Origin: Actinomycetota bacterium
Lineage (GTDB): Bacteria > Actinomycetota > Thermoleophilia > Gaiellales > Gaiellaceae
NCBI GenBank assembly: GCA_005888435.1
Contig: VAXO01000041.1
Span: 1-46,350, forward strand
Direction of reading: 5' to 3'
Length of the DNA stretch: 46,350 bases
How positions within the stretch are numbered: the first letter of the stretch is position 1; each line of letters starts with the position of its first letter. A model generated the notes under the pieces. The model made no database searches. It was given only the letters and a program-made list of their open reading frames with translations, and had not been told where the DNA came from. This document shows positions 14,053-23,365 of this stretch, piece after piece. Both the position numbers and the translations under genes were made by a program.

Positions 14053-16188
14053 GTGCTAGCTCGTCTCGCGCACGTCGTACACAGAAGGCGCGCAATCGTC
14101 GTCAGCCTCTGGGTGGTCCTGACGATCTTCGGCGCGTTCTCCGCGGCCAAGGTCTCGCATCGCTGGTTCGAGTCGTTCTCGATTCCCGGCTACTCGGCGT
14201 ACGAGACGAACCAGAAAGTGCTGAAGACCTTCGGGACCGGGGAACGGCCGCCGTTCGTCGCGGTCTTCCATTCGAACGGCGACATCACCAAGGTGAACCT
14301 GGAGCGGTCCATCGACAGGGCGGCGGGAGTGAATCCGGGCTCGCGTGTGAGCTCCTACGTGAACACGCACAACGCCATGTACCTGTCGAAGGACCGGCAC
14401 ACCGCCTTCGCGGAGATCTATCCGCCCGGCGAGAACAACTTCACCGAGGACGTGCACATCAACGACGTGCGCTCCGCGCTTGCCGCGAACGCTCCTCCCG
14501 GCGTGACGACGCACCTGACGGGACTGCTCCCGCTCGAGGATGCGTCGAGCGGCGGCGGCAGCGGCCCGAGCGTGCTCACCGAGGCCCTGATCGGCGGCGG
14601 TGGGGCGCTCATCATCCTGCTCTTCGTCTTCGGAACGGTTCCCGCCGTCGCGATGCCGCTGGCGATTGCGCTGGCCGCGATCCTGAACACGTTCACGCTC
14701 GTCTGGGGCCTGACGTACATCACAGACGTCTCGATCGTCGTGCAGTTCCTGATCGCGCTGGTCGGTCTCGGCGTCGCGATCGACTACGCGCTCCTGATGA
14801 TTTTCCGCTTCCGCGAGGAGCTCGCCGCAGGCGAGGACCTCGAGACCGCGCTCACCGAGACGATGACCCACGCCGGCCGGTCCGTGATCGTCTCGGGCAC
14901 CACGGTCGCCGTGGGCCTGCTGAGCATGGTCATCCTGCCGCTGCCGTTCATCCGCTCGATCGGGATCGGCGGCATGCTCATCCCCGCCGTCTCGGTGCTG
15001 GTGTCGATCACGCTGCTGCCCGCGATGCTCTCCTTCCTAGGGCTGCGGATCAACAAGCTTCGGGTGATGCCGAAGCGGATGGTCGCAGTCAGCGATCCCG
15101 AGACGAGCTGGTGGGGACGGTGGGCGAGCTTCGTCGTTCGCCGCCCGTGGCCGGTCGCTGCCGTCGGCACCGCCATCGTCGGCTTGCTCCTCTTCTACGG
15201 CCTGCAGCTGAACCCCAGCGAAGCGCAGGCGAAGGACTTTCCCGGAAAGGGCGACGCCATCACCGGCCGGCAGATGCTGGCCGACTCCGGCATCTCGCCG
15301 GGCGCGATGAAGCCGTTCGTGATCCTCTCGTCGAAGTCCGACGTCGCCGAGGTCGTCTCGGGCGTGCAGGACGTGCGCGGCGTCGAGGGCGCGGCCGCTC
15401 CGACGGGCTGGAGCAAAGACGGCAAGGCGCTGGTCGAGGCGATCCCGTCCGACGACGGCTCGAGCAAGCCCGTGCGCGGCACGATCGACCGCGTCAAAAA
15501 CGCATTACCGCCGGGAGCAACCCTGGGCGGTGTTGCGCCCGAGGACCGCGACTTCGTCCATGCCGTCTACGGGAACTTCGGCTACGTCCTGCTGTTCGTG
15601 ATCCTGCTGACGTACGTGCTACTCGCGCGCGCGTTTCGCTCGCTGCTCCTGCCGCTGAAAGCCGTGATTCTCAACCTCGTGTCGCTTGGCGCGGCGTACG
15701 GGATCATCGTGTTCATCTTCCAGCAGGGACACGGCTCCGAAGCGATCTGGAACGTGCCCGCGACGCAGTCGATCATCCCGTGGATCCCGTTGATGATCTT
15801 TGCCTTCCTCTACGGGCTCTCGATGGACTACGAGGTCTTCATGCTCACGCGCATGCGCGAGGCGTACGACGAGACCGGCGACACGAAAACGGCGATCCAG
15901 CTCGGCCTTGCGCGCACGGGCAAGCTGGTCACGAGCGCCGCCCTCGTCCTGATGTTCGCGTTCTTCGTGCTCTCGACGAGCCCGGGCACGGACATCAAGC
16001 AGTTCGGCATCGGCCTCGCGGCCGGGATCATCTTCGACGCGACGGTGATCCGCGCACTGCTGGTGCCGGCGCTCGTGCGTCTGATGGGCCGCTGGAACTG
16101 GTGGCTGCCGCAATGGGCTGCGCGGCCGCTGCGAACGCGTCCGAGCGCGCCTGCGCCGGAAGCGCGGCCGATTCCGGAATCGGCTTAA
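14053..16188 (+). CDS. MMPL-family RND transporter
   Basis: 711 residues. Two halves, each with one leading helix, an extracytoplasmic domain and a five- to six-helix block. First helix IVVSLWVVLTIFGAF; first block about residues 178-340 containing VGLGVAIDYALLMIFRFREEL, the Asp-Tyr signature of the family; second block about residues 515-685 with YGLSMDYEVFMLTRMREAYDETGDTKTAI. These proton-driven exporters carry lipids, siderophores or drugs in actinobacteria; the substrate here is unknown. It ends 32 bp from the convergent nuoN stop; a perfect palindrome covers its last codons. Confidence 0.92.
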   Translation: MLARLAHVVHRRRAIVVSLWVVLTIFGAFSAAKVSHRWFESFSIPGYSAYETNQKVLKTFGTGERPPFVAVFHSNGDITKVNLERSIDRAAGVNPGSRVSSYVNTHNAMYLSKDRHTAFAEIYPPGENNFTEDVHINDVRSALAANAPPGVTTHLTGLLPLEDASSGGGSGPSVLTEALIGGGGALIILLFVFGTVPAVAMPLAIALAAILNTFTLVWGLTYITDVSIVVQFLIALVGLGVAIDYALLMIFRFREELAAGEDLETALTETMTHAGRSVIVSGTTVAVGLLSMVILPLPFIRSIGIGGMLIPAVSVLVSITLLPAMLSFLGLRINKLRVMPKRMVAVSDPETSWWGRWASFVVRRPWPVAAVGTAIVGLLLFYGLQLNPSEAQAKDFPGKGDAITGRQMLADSGISPGAMKPFVILSSKSDVAEVVSGVQDVRGVEGAAAPTGWSKDGKALVEAIPSDDGSSKPVRGTIDRVKNALPPGATLGGVAPEDRDFVHAVYGNFGYVLLFVILLTYVLLARAFRSLLLPLKAVILNLVSLGAAYGIIVFIFQQGHGSEAIWNVPATQSIIPWIPLMIFAFLYGLSMDYEVFMLTRMREAYDETGDTKTAIQLGLARTGKLVTSAALVLMFAFFVLSTSPGTDIKQFGIGLAAGIIFDATVIRALLVPALVRLMGRWNWWLPQWAARPLRTRPSAPAPEARPIPESA
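16167..16184. repeat. Perfect 18-bp palindrome at the MMPL 3' end
   Basis: GCCGATTCC/GGAATCGGC with no loop covers the last five codons before the MMPL stop. It may help terminate transcription from either side. Confidence 0.4.
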
Positions 16189-16192
16189 AGGC

Positions 16193-16229
16193 AAAGGCTG
16201 GGGTCAGACCCCTTCGGGGTCAGACCCCC
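16193..16229 (+). repeat. Palindromic repeat, copy 1 (supplies the nuoN stop)
   Basis: AAAGGCTG then GGGTCAGACCCC, TTCG, GGGTCAGACCCC. The unit GGGGTCAGACCCC is itself palindromic and doubled. The nuoN stop codon (16222-16220, minus strand) is inside it, so insertion has probably replaced the native nuoN end. Copies 2 and 3 are in nuoG. Confidence 0.8.
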
Positions 16230-17692
16230 CACGGCAAGCTGTTGACCGCGTGCTTGCAGAGGTCGATTAGCGGCTGCACCGCGAAGAAGGACCCGACCGT
16301 CACGACGAGGCAGGTGACGACCGCTGTCTGCAGGAGCGTCTCGCGGGGCGGTGAGCCGCCGATCGGCGCGAGCTGCAGATCCTCCGTGCGCCGCATGAAC
16401 ATCGCGCGCACGAGCCCGAGGTAGTAGTAGAGGCTGACGAGTGTCGCCAGCACGCCGACGATCACGAGCCACGTCCAGCCGTGCTCGTACGCCGCGGCGA
16501 AGACGTAGAACTTCCCGACGAAACCGCCCGTGAGCGGGAACCCCGCGAACCCGAGCAGGAATGCCCACATCGAGATGCCGAGCAGCGGGCGCTCCCACCC
16601 GAAGCCGGCCATGTTCTCGAACGTCACGGGCACGCCGAGCTCCCGCTCGCGCGCCGCGACGACGGCGAAGGCGCCGACTGACATGGCCGTGTACGGGATG
16701 AGGTAGTAGAGGAGCGCTCGGCCGCCGAGCGGCGAGTTCGCCGAGACGCCGATCAGCATGAAGCCGGCTTGCGAGATGGACGAGTACGCGAGCATCCGCT
16801 TCACGCCGCGCTGCACGAGCGCCGCGAGGTTCCCGACGACGAGCGAGCACACTGCGATCACCGCGATCGCCACCGTCCAGAGGTGCGCGTTTGCGGGGAA
16901 CGCCGTCACGAGGACGCGGAGCGTCACCACGAGCGCGGCAGTCTTCGTCGCGGCGGCCATGAACGCCGTCACCGGCGTCGGCGCACCCTCGTAGACGTCC
17001 GGGGTCCACATGTGGAACGGCGCGGCGGAGGCCTTGAAGGCGAGCCCGGCGATCAGCATCGCGAGACCGAAGACGAGCAGCGCGTTGTCCTGGGCGCCGG
17101 CAGCCGCGATGCCGGGGAAGTCGAGCTTCCCCGTCGCGCCGTACACGAGTGCCGAGCCGAACAGCAGCACCGCCGAGCCGAAGCCGCCGATGACGAGGTA
17201 CTTGAGCGCGGCCTCGAGCCCGCCGAGCCGGTCGCGGTCGATCGCGCAGAGGATGTAGAGCGAGATCGAGAACCACTCGAGTGCGAGGAAGAGGGTCATC
17301 AGGTTGTTCGCGCCGACGAAGAACGCCATGCCGGCGCCGGAAGCCGCGAGCAGCGCGTAGTACTCGGCGGCGTGGTCCTCTCGCGCGCGCTCGCGATAGG
17401 CGACCCCGGTCACGAGCAGTCCCGTCCCGGCGACGATCATCGTCGCGAGCGCCGTCAGGCGATCGCGGTTGAACGCATCCGCGACGACCCCATGGCCGTC
17501 GGCTGACTTCACGTACAGCGCGACGCCGAAGCCGAAGGCGGCGGCATAGCCGAGGCCACACACGCCCGCCGCGACGCCCTTCCGCCACGACCGTGGGACG
17601 AGCACCGCACAGAGCAGGGCGACGCCTGCCGCCACGAGCAGCGAGTCGACCGGAGCGAGCGCGAACCAGTCGACGTGGGGCTTCGGAATCAC
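16220..17692 (-). CDS. nuoN: NADH-quinone oxidoreductase subunit N
   Basis: 490 residues, antiporter-like membrane subunit of complex I that carries part of proton translocation. About 14 helices; the conserved proton-path segment reads KASAAPFHMWTPDVYEGAPT, with the Lys-rich helices AAATKTAALVV and QRGVKRMLAYSSISQAGFML. GTG 17692 overlaps the nuoM stop (GTGA). The last residues LPWGV and the stop lie in a palindromic repeat, so the C-terminus is slightly altered compared with what the ancestral gene encoded (inference). Confidence 0.95.
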   Translation of the reverse strand: MIPKPHVDWFALAPVDSLLVAAGVALLCAVLVPRSWRKGVAAGVCGLGYAAAFGFGVALYVKSADGHGVVADAFNRDRLTALATMIVAGTGLLVTGVAYRERAREDHAAEYYALLAASGAGMAFFVGANNLMTLFLALEWFSISLYILCAIDRDRLGGLEAALKYLVIGGFGSAVLLFGSALVYGATGKLDFPGIAAAGAQDNALLVFGLAMLIAGLAFKASAAPFHMWTPDVYEGAPTPVTAFMAAATKTAALVVTLRVLVTAFPANAHLWTVAIAVIAVCSLVVGNLAALVQRGVKRMLAYSSISQAGFMLIGVSANSPLGGRALLYYLIPYTAMSVGAFAVVAARERELGVPVTFENMAGFGWERPLLGISMWAFLLGFAGFPLTGGFVGKFYVFAAAYEHGWTWLVIVGVLATLVSLYYYLGLVRAMFMRRTEDLQLAPIGGSPPRETLLQTAVVTCLVVTVGSFFAVQPLIDLCKHAVNSLPWGV

Positions 17693-19128
17693 TTGAACTG
17701 TCCCGCCACGTCGGCGGCGCCGTGGTCGCCGCGGAAGGAGTGTTGAGTTATCGCCGCCGGCCAGATCGACAGCGCCAGCAGGCACGCGATCATCGGCACG
17801 GTCACGCCGAGCTCCGCCGGGCGCAGGTCGAGCGCCGAGTCGGAGACGGCCGAGCCGACCTCGCGGTGGAGCACCGCGGAGACCACCCGCAGCACGTACA
17901 TCGCCGCGAGCACGATTGCGACGGCGCCCGCCACAGCCCAGCCCCAGCCGCGCTGGAACACGCCGGCGAGGATCAGGAACTCACCGGCGAACGCCGAGGA
18001 CAGTGGCACGGCCAGGGCGATCACGCCGGTCGTCAGCAGCATCGTCGCGAGCGCCGGCCGCCCGCGGGCCATCCCGCCCAGCCGCCCCAGCTCTCCGGTG
18101 AGCGCGCGCCGCTCCACCATCCCGGCCAGCAGGAAGAGCGTCGCCGAGACCAGCCCGTGGTTGACCATCTGCAGAACGGAGCCGTCGAGGCTGAGGTCGT
18201 TGACGGCGAAGACGCCCATGATGATCAGACCCATCTGCGCGAGCGAGGAGTAGGCGATCACCCCGCGGAGGTCGGGGGCGCGGAACGCGAGCAGCGAGCC
18301 GTAGATCAGGCCGATCGCGGCGAGCGCGAGGATCGGCGCGCGAAAGTCGTGCGCCGGCCCGGGGAACTTCGTCACCGCGATGCGCAGGAAGCCGTAGGCC
18401 GCCGCCTTGGAGACGACGCCCGAGAGAACGGCCGCCACCTCGGGCGAAGACTCGCGGTAGGCGTCCGGCAGCCACCCATGGAGCGGGAAGAGCGGCGCCT
18501 TGATGGCGAAGGCGGCGACGAAACCGAGGAAGATCCACTGGCTCGAGCTCTGGCCGATCTGCACGAGGTCGAAGGTGTGCTCCGAGAGCCCGTACACGAC
18601 GATCGAGGCGAGCATCAGCAGCGACCCCGCCATGGTGTAGAGCACGAACTTGAGCGTTGCGCCCATCCGTCCCGGTCCGCCCCACACGCCGACGAGCACG
18701 TAGAGCGGGATCAGCATCGCCTCGAAGAACGCGTAGAAGAGCAGCAGGTCCTGCGCGGCGAACACGCCGACGATTGCGCCCATGAGGAACAGCATCAGTC
18801 CCATGTAGGCGCGGATGCGCTCGCGGCCCGCCCAGAAGCCGTACGTGATCGTCGCCGCCATGACGACAACGGTCAGCCCGATCAACCAGACGGAGAAACC
18901 GTAGACCCCGACGTGGTACGAGACATTCAGGTCGCTGAACCATGTGTGCTGGTCGGAGAACTGCAGCCCGCCTTGCGCGAAGTCGTACCGCACGAGCAGC
19001 TGGATCCAGATGCCGACCTCGGCGAGCGCCGCGAGCAGCGCCAGCGCGCCGGCGGAGACCGGGTTCAGCGGCAGCACCCACACGATCAGGGCAGCTGCGA
19101 GCGGAAGGCAGATGAGGAGCGTGGTCAC
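17689..19128 (-). CDS. nuoM: NADH-quinone oxidoreductase subunit M
   Basis: 479 residues, second antiporter-like subunit. Family motifs: GLSEHTFDLVQIGQ, KAPLFPLHGWLPDAYRESSP, SGVVSKAAAYGFLRI and RGVIAYSSLAQMGLIIMG. About 14 membrane helices. GTG 19128 overlaps the nuoL stop (GTGA), and its own stop overlaps nuoN. Confidence 0.95.
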   Translation of the reverse strand: MTTLLICLPLAAALIVWVLPLNPVSAGALALLAALAEVGIWIQLLVRYDFAQGGLQFSDQHTWFSDLNVSYHVGVYGFSVWLIGLTVVVMAATITYGFWAGRERIRAYMGLMLFLMGAIVGVFAAQDLLLFYAFFEAMLIPLYVLVGVWGGPGRMGATLKFVLYTMAGSLLMLASIVVYGLSEHTFDLVQIGQSSSQWIFLGFVAAFAIKAPLFPLHGWLPDAYRESSPEVAAVLSGVVSKAAAYGFLRIAVTKFPGPAHDFRAPILALAAIGLIYGSLLAFRAPDLRGVIAYSSLAQMGLIIMGVFAVNDLSLDGSVLQMVNHGLVSATLFLLAGMVERRALTGELGRLGGMARGRPALATMLLTTGVIALAVPLSSAFAGEFLILAGVFQRGWGWAVAGAVAIVLAAMYVLRVVSAVLHREVGSAVSDSALDLRPAELGVTVPMIACLLALSIWPAAITQHSFRGDHGAADVAGQFK

Positions 19129-21005
19129 TTGACGATCACGAAGACGACGGCGAGGACGGCGACGCTCGACGCGATCGCGAGGGCATACGTGCGCAGCAGG
19201 CCGGTCTGGACGCGCGCGACGAGCCCGCCGAGGTCGCGCGTGTCGTCGCCGAGGTCGCGGCCGCTGTCGGCGATCACCGGCTGCTCGATGCCGCGGCGCA
19301 GCAGGTTCGCGAGGAAGACCGACGGTGCGTAGAAGAGCGCGTCGTACGCCTCGTCGAACCAGAACTTGTGCTCGAACGTCCGCTGGGCCCAGGCGATGCG
19401 CGGCACGGCCACGCGCTTCGCGCCGTAGATCGCCCAGGCGACGGCGATGCCGCTCAGGCCGAGCAGCAGCGAGAGCGCAATCGAAAGCCACTCCTGCCAC
19501 GACGCCGGCGAGACGGTCGGCTCGGCGACCGTCTGCAGCCACGTCTCGACCGGATGCCACCACGGCGAGAACTGGATCCAGCCGCCGACGATCGACAGAA
19601 CGCTGAGCACGCCGACCGGAATCGCCAGCGAGACTGCGACGACGTCACGGCCGAGTGGGTGGAAGTGCTCGCGCACGAACGCGCTCGGCTCGCCCCAGAA
19701 GACGATGAAGAGCAGGCGGAACGTGTAGAGGCCGGTGAGCAACGTGCCGATCAACCCGGCCGCCCAGAGCAGGTAGCCGTACCACCCTCCGTGCGCCAGC
19801 GCCGCGGCGAGGATCGAGTCCTTCGAGAAGAAGCCGGCGAACGGGAAGATGCCCACGAGCGCGAGCGACCCGATCAGGAATGCCCAGTACGTCTTCGGCG
19901 CGAGTTGCCGCAGCCCGCCCATCTTGCGGATGTCCTGCTCGTTCACGAGCGCGTGGATGACGATGCCGGCCGCCATGAAGAGCAGCGCCTTGAAGAAGGC
20001 GTGCGTCATCAGGTGGAACATCGCGTTCGGGTACGAGCCGACGCCCGCGCCGACGAACATGTAGCCGATCTGCGACATGGTCGAGTAAGCGATCACGCGC
20101 TTGATGTCGACCTGCACGAGCGCGATCAACCCGGCCACGAGCAGGGTCAACGCGCCCAGGCCCGCGGCGAGGTCGGCGATCTTCGGAGCCGCCTCGAAGA
20201 TCGCATGCGTGCGGGCGATCAGGTACACGCCGGCGGTGACCATGGTCGCCGCATGGATGAGGGCGCTGACCGGCGTCGGGCCCTCCATCGCGTCCGGAAG
20301 CCACGTGTGCAGCGGGATCTGCGCCGACTTCGCGACGGCGCCGCCGAGCAGCCCGAGCGCGACGAGATTCGTGACCGTCGAGCTGAACTCGCCGCCGAGG
20401 ATGCCGAACTCGAGCGAGTTCCCCTCCTTGATCAGCAGGAAGAACGCGAGCGCCATCGTCGCGTCGCCGATCGCGTTCATCACGAACGCCTTCTTCGCGG
20501 CTGCGACCGCGCTCGGCCGCTCGTGCCAGTAGCCGATCAGGAGGTACGAGGAGAGGCCGACCATGCCCCAGCCCGCGAGCAACAGCAGCAGGTTGCCGCC
20601 CTGCACGAGCAGCAGCATCGAGAAGACGAACAGCGCCATATAGGCGAAGTAGCGGCGCTCCTCGTCGTCGCCGTCCATGTAGCCGATCGAGTACCAGACG
20701 ATCAGTGCGCCGACGCCGCTGACGACCAGCATCATGAAGACGGAGAGCGGATCGATGAGGACCTGGAGGCCCGACTGGTACGAGCCGCCGGTGACCCAGG
20801 TCCAGGCCGTCGACAGGATCTCGCGCTGCGAGCTGTCGCGCCCGAGCAGCCCGATGAACGACGCGACGGCGCCCCCGAAGGCGACGAAGCAGGAGGCCGT
20901 CGCGAGAAAGCCCGCCGTCCGTCGCGACACACGCACGCCGCCGAGCGTGATCAGGCAAGCGGCGACGAGCGGGGACAGCAGGCAGATCCAGGCGCCGTAG
21001 ACCAT
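19125..21005 (-). CDS. nuoL: NADH-quinone oxidoreductase subunit L
   Basis: 626 residues, the distal antiporter-like subunit with the long lateral helix. Motifs: YMDGDDEERRYFAYMALFVF, LLAGWGMVGLSSYLLIGYW, HTWLPDAMEGPTPVSALIHA, and DIKRVIAYSTMSQIGYMFVG. The C-terminal ~110 residues contain the amphipathic stretch and a final membrane helix. ATG 21005 overlaps the nuoK stop by one base (TGATG). Confidence 0.96.
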   Translation of the reverse strand: MVYGAWICLLSPLVAACLITLGGVRVSRRTAGFLATASCFVAFGGAVASFIGLLGRDSSQREILSTAWTWVTGGSYQSGLQVLIDPLSVFMMLVVSGVGALIVWYSIGYMDGDDEERRYFAYMALFVFSMLLLVQGGNLLLLLAGWGMVGLSSYLLIGYWHERPSAVAAAKKAFVMNAIGDATMALAFFLLIKEGNSLEFGILGGEFSSTVTNLVALGLLGGAVAKSAQIPLHTWLPDAMEGPTPVSALIHAATMVTAGVYLIARTHAIFEAAPKIADLAAGLGALTLLVAGLIALVQVDIKRVIAYSTMSQIGYMFVGAGVGSYPNAMFHLMTHAFFKALLFMAAGIVIHALVNEQDIRKMGGLRQLAPKTYWAFLIGSLALVGIFPFAGFFSKDSILAAALAHGGWYGYLLWAAGLIGTLLTGLYTFRLLFIVFWGEPSAFVREHFHPLGRDVVAVSLAIPVGVLSVLSIVGGWIQFSPWWHPVETWLQTVAEPTVSPASWQEWLSIALSLLLGLSGIAVAWAIYGAKRVAVPRIAWAQRTFEHKFWFDEAYDALFYAPSVFLANLLRRGIEQPVIADSGRDLGDDTRDLGGLVARVQTGLLRTYALAIASSVAVLAVVFVIVK

Positions 21006-21322
21006 CAGCCGCGGAGCGTGTTGAGGCGGTCGACGTCGAGCGTCACGCGCTTGCGGTTCAGCGCCACGACCAAACCGAGGCCGACGACAACCTCGGACGC
21101 GGCAACGGCCATGACGGCCAACGCGAAGATCTGGCCGCCGCCGTCACCCAGATTGCGGGAGAAGCCGATCAGGGCGAGGTTGGCGCCGTTGAGCATGATC
21201 TCGAGCGAGAGCAGCACGATCAGCGGGTTCCGGCGCAGCAAGACACCCAATGAGCCGGTCGCGAAGAGGAACCCGGCGACCGCGAGATACCAGGAGATTT
21301 CCGGGCCGAGCAGCGCGATCAC
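21005..21322 (-). CDS. nuoK: NADH-quinone oxidoreductase subunit K
   Basis: 105 residues and three helices. The two conserved membrane glutamates are in LLSLEIMLNGANLALI and AASEVVVGLGLVVAL, part of the proton path linking the quinone site to the antiporter subunits. Length is normal. It overlaps nuoJ by 4 bp and nuoL by 1. Confidence 0.95.
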   Translation of the reverse strand: MIALLGPEISWYLAVAGFLFATGSLGVLLRRNPLIVLLSLEIMLNGANLALIGFSRNLGDGGGQIFALAVMAVAASEVVVGLGLVVALNRKRVTLDVDRLNTLRG

Positions 21323-21876
21323 AACGAGGGAACCTCCTCGGGACTGCGCCGCGAGTGCGCGCCCAGGATGACGCCGCCGACCGCTGCGACGAGCAGCACG
21401 ATCGACGTGATCTCGAACGCGAGCAGGTGGTCGGTCAGGAAGAGCCGTCCGATGTATGCCGGCGTGCCGAACGTCGCGTCAACGTGCTCGGAGTGTGCGA
21501 GCTGACCGCTCGCCTTCAGGCTGATCACGACGACGATCTCGACCAGCAGCGCACCGGCGGCAAGGACCGCGCCGACCGCCTGCCAGCCCGGGCCTCCCAT
21601 CCACGGCGACTCGCTTCGTGGGCCGATGTAGGCGATGACGAAGAGGAACATCACCATCACGGCGCCGGCGTAGACGAGCACCTGCGCTGCGGCGACGAAC
21701 TCGGCGTTCAGCAGCAGGTAGAGCACCGCGAGCGAGCCCAGGTTCCCGATCAGCGCCAGCGCCGAGTAGAACGGGCTCGAGAACGACACGACCGCTACGC
21801 CCGAGCCGAGACAGGCGAACGCCGCGACGATCCAGACCATCCAGACGACCACGTTTCCTGCGGACGCGACGAGCAT
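21319..21876 (-). CDS. nuoJ: NADH-quinone oxidoreductase subunit J
   Basis: 185 residues and five helices. The third helix contains the conserved LVYAGAVMVMFLFVIAY with the pi-bulge tyrosine segment. ATG 21876 overlaps the nuoI stop (TGATG); TTG one codon upstream is less likely. Confidence 0.94.
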   Translation of the reverse strand: MLVASAGNVVVWMVWIVAAFACLGSGVAVVSFSSPFYSALALIGNLGSLAVLYLLLNAEFVAAAQVLVYAGAVMVMFLFVIAYIGPRSESPWMGGPGWQAVGAVLAAGALLVEIVVVISLKASGQLAHSEHVDATFGTPAYIGRLFLTDHLLAFEITSIVLLVAAVGGVILGAHSRRSPEEVPSL

Positions 21877-22370
21877 CAAGAGTGCGTCTCGTAGTAGGGA
21901 ATCGGCGTGTCGTAGAGGTCAGGATCCGCGACCGGCACGCGCTTGATCGGCTCGGCGAGCAGCATGTCCTTCGTGTAGATCAGGTCGTCGCGCGAGTACT
22001 CGGAGATCTCGAACTCGTTGCCGAGCGTGATCGCGTCGAACGGACAGGCAAGCTCGCAATAGCCGCAAAAGATGCAGCGGCTCATGTTGATCTCGTAGAT
22101 GCGCGCATACCGCTCACCGGCCGAGACGCGATTCTCCGGGGTGTTCTCGGCGGCGACGACGCGGATGCAGTCCGCGGGGCACGCGGCCGCGCAGAGTGAG
22201 CAGCCGACGCACTTCTCCAGCCCGTTCTCGTGGACGTGCAGCCGGTGGCGGCCGCGGAAGCGCGGGTAGACCGGCCGCTTGTATTCCGGGTACTGCTGCG
22301 TGATCGGCTTCTTGAACAGCTGCCGGAACGTGACGGCGAAGCCCTTGACTGTGTCGAGCGGCTGAGGCAT
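21876..22370 (-). CDS. nuoI: NADH-quinone oxidoreductase subunit I
   Basis: 164 residues, hydrophilic arm subunit carrying two [4Fe-4S] clusters (N6a and N6b) near the membrane. Motifs: CVGCSLCAAACPADC and CIFCGYCELACPFDA, each CxxCxxC...CP. ATG 22370 overlaps the nuoH stop (TGATG). Confidence 0.96.
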   Translation of the reverse strand: MPQPLDTVKGFAVTFRQLFKKPITQQYPEYKRPVYPRFRGRHRLHVHENGLEKCVGCSLCAAACPADCIRVVAAENTPENRVSAGERYARIYEINMSRCIFCGYCELACPFDAITLGNEFEISEYSRDDLIYTKDMLLAEPIKRVPVADPDLYDTPIPYYETHS

Positions 22371-23365
22371 CAGTGCACCCAGACCACGAGCAGTGCGGTG
22401 ATGACGGCGTTGATCGTCGCGACGGGCAGCAACACTTTCCAGCCGAAGCGCATCAGCTGGTCGTAGCGCAGGCGCGGGACCGACGCGCGGATCCAGATGA
22501 AGATCGAGACGAGGATGAACACCTTCAGCACGAACCAGAGCGGGCCGAGCGGTGCCCATGGGCCGTGCCAGCCCGCGAAGAACAGCGTTACCGCGAGCGC
22601 GGAGAGCGTGATCATGTTGACGTACTCAGCCGTCTGGAAGAGCCCCCAGCGCATGCCGCCGTACTCCGTGTGGTAGCCGGCGACGAGCTCGGTGTCCGCT
22701 TCGGGGAGGTCGAACGGCGGCCGGCTCGTCTCGGCGATCACGGCGAAGAAAAAGACGAGCATCCCGGCGAGCTGGGGGATGAAGAACCAGATCGTCGCGC
22801 CCTGCTTGTTGACGATCTCGACGAGGTTGAGCGACTGGCCCATCAACACGACGCCCAGCACTGACAGCGCGAGCGACACTTCGTACGACACCAGCTGCGC
22901 GCACGTCCGCATCGAGCCGAGCAGGGAGTACTTGGACTCCGACGCCCAGCCGCCGATGATCGCGCCGTACACACCGACGGAGCCGAGCGCGAACAGCAGG
23001 ATCAACCCGATCGACACGTTCGCGATCTCACCGTTGACGTGGTAGTGCCAGATCTGCCAGCCGGCGCCGAACGGGATCACCGCGAAGGCCGCGAGCGCCG
23101 TGAACATGGCGATGACCGGCGCGGCGATGTAGAGCGAGTCGCGCGCGGCCACGGGAAAGAAGCTCTCCTTGCGGATCAGCTTGATCAGGTCGGCGATCGG
23201 CTGCAGCAGCCCGAACGGACCGGCGCGGTTTGGCCCGTAGCGCAGCTGCATGCGCCCGAGCAGCTTGCGCTCGAGCCAGGTCGTGTACGCGAACGCGAGC
23301 ATCACGAGGTTGACGATGATCCCCGCCTTGATCAGGGAGATCCACCAGGGCTCGCCGTTGTTCAC
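22370..23365 (-). CDS. nuoH: NADH-quinone oxidoreductase subunit H
   Basis: 331 residues, the membrane subunit that forms the quinone chamber with NuoB and NuoD. Motifs: TTWLERKLLGRMQLRYGPNR, GPFGLLQPIADLIKLIRKE, and ETSRPPFDLPEADTELVAGY. Eight helices. GTG 23365 overlaps the nuoG stop (GTGA). Confidence 0.96.
   Translation of the reverse strand: MNNGEPWWISLIKAGIIVNLVMLAFAYTTWLERKLLGRMQLRYGPNRAGPFGLLQPIADLIKLIRKESFFPVAARDSLYIAAPVIAMFTALAAFAVIPFGAGWQIWHYHVNGEIANVSIGLILLFALGSVGVYGAIIGGWASESKYSLLGSMRTCAQLVSYEVSLALSVLGVVLMGQSLNLVEIVNKQGATIWFFIPQLAGMLVFFFAVIAETSRPPFDLPEADTELVAGYHTEYGGMRWGLFQTAEYVNMITLSALAVTLFFAGWHGPWAPLGPLWFVLKVFILVSIFIWIRASVPRLRYDQLMRFGWKVLLPVATINAVITALLVVWVH

Noticed and set aside
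17593-21371. Very long plus-strand open frames opposite nuoM and nuoL (579 and 667 codons)
   Set aside because: Composition dominated by R, E, D, H and Q with no motifs; exact shadows of nuo genes with clear signatures.
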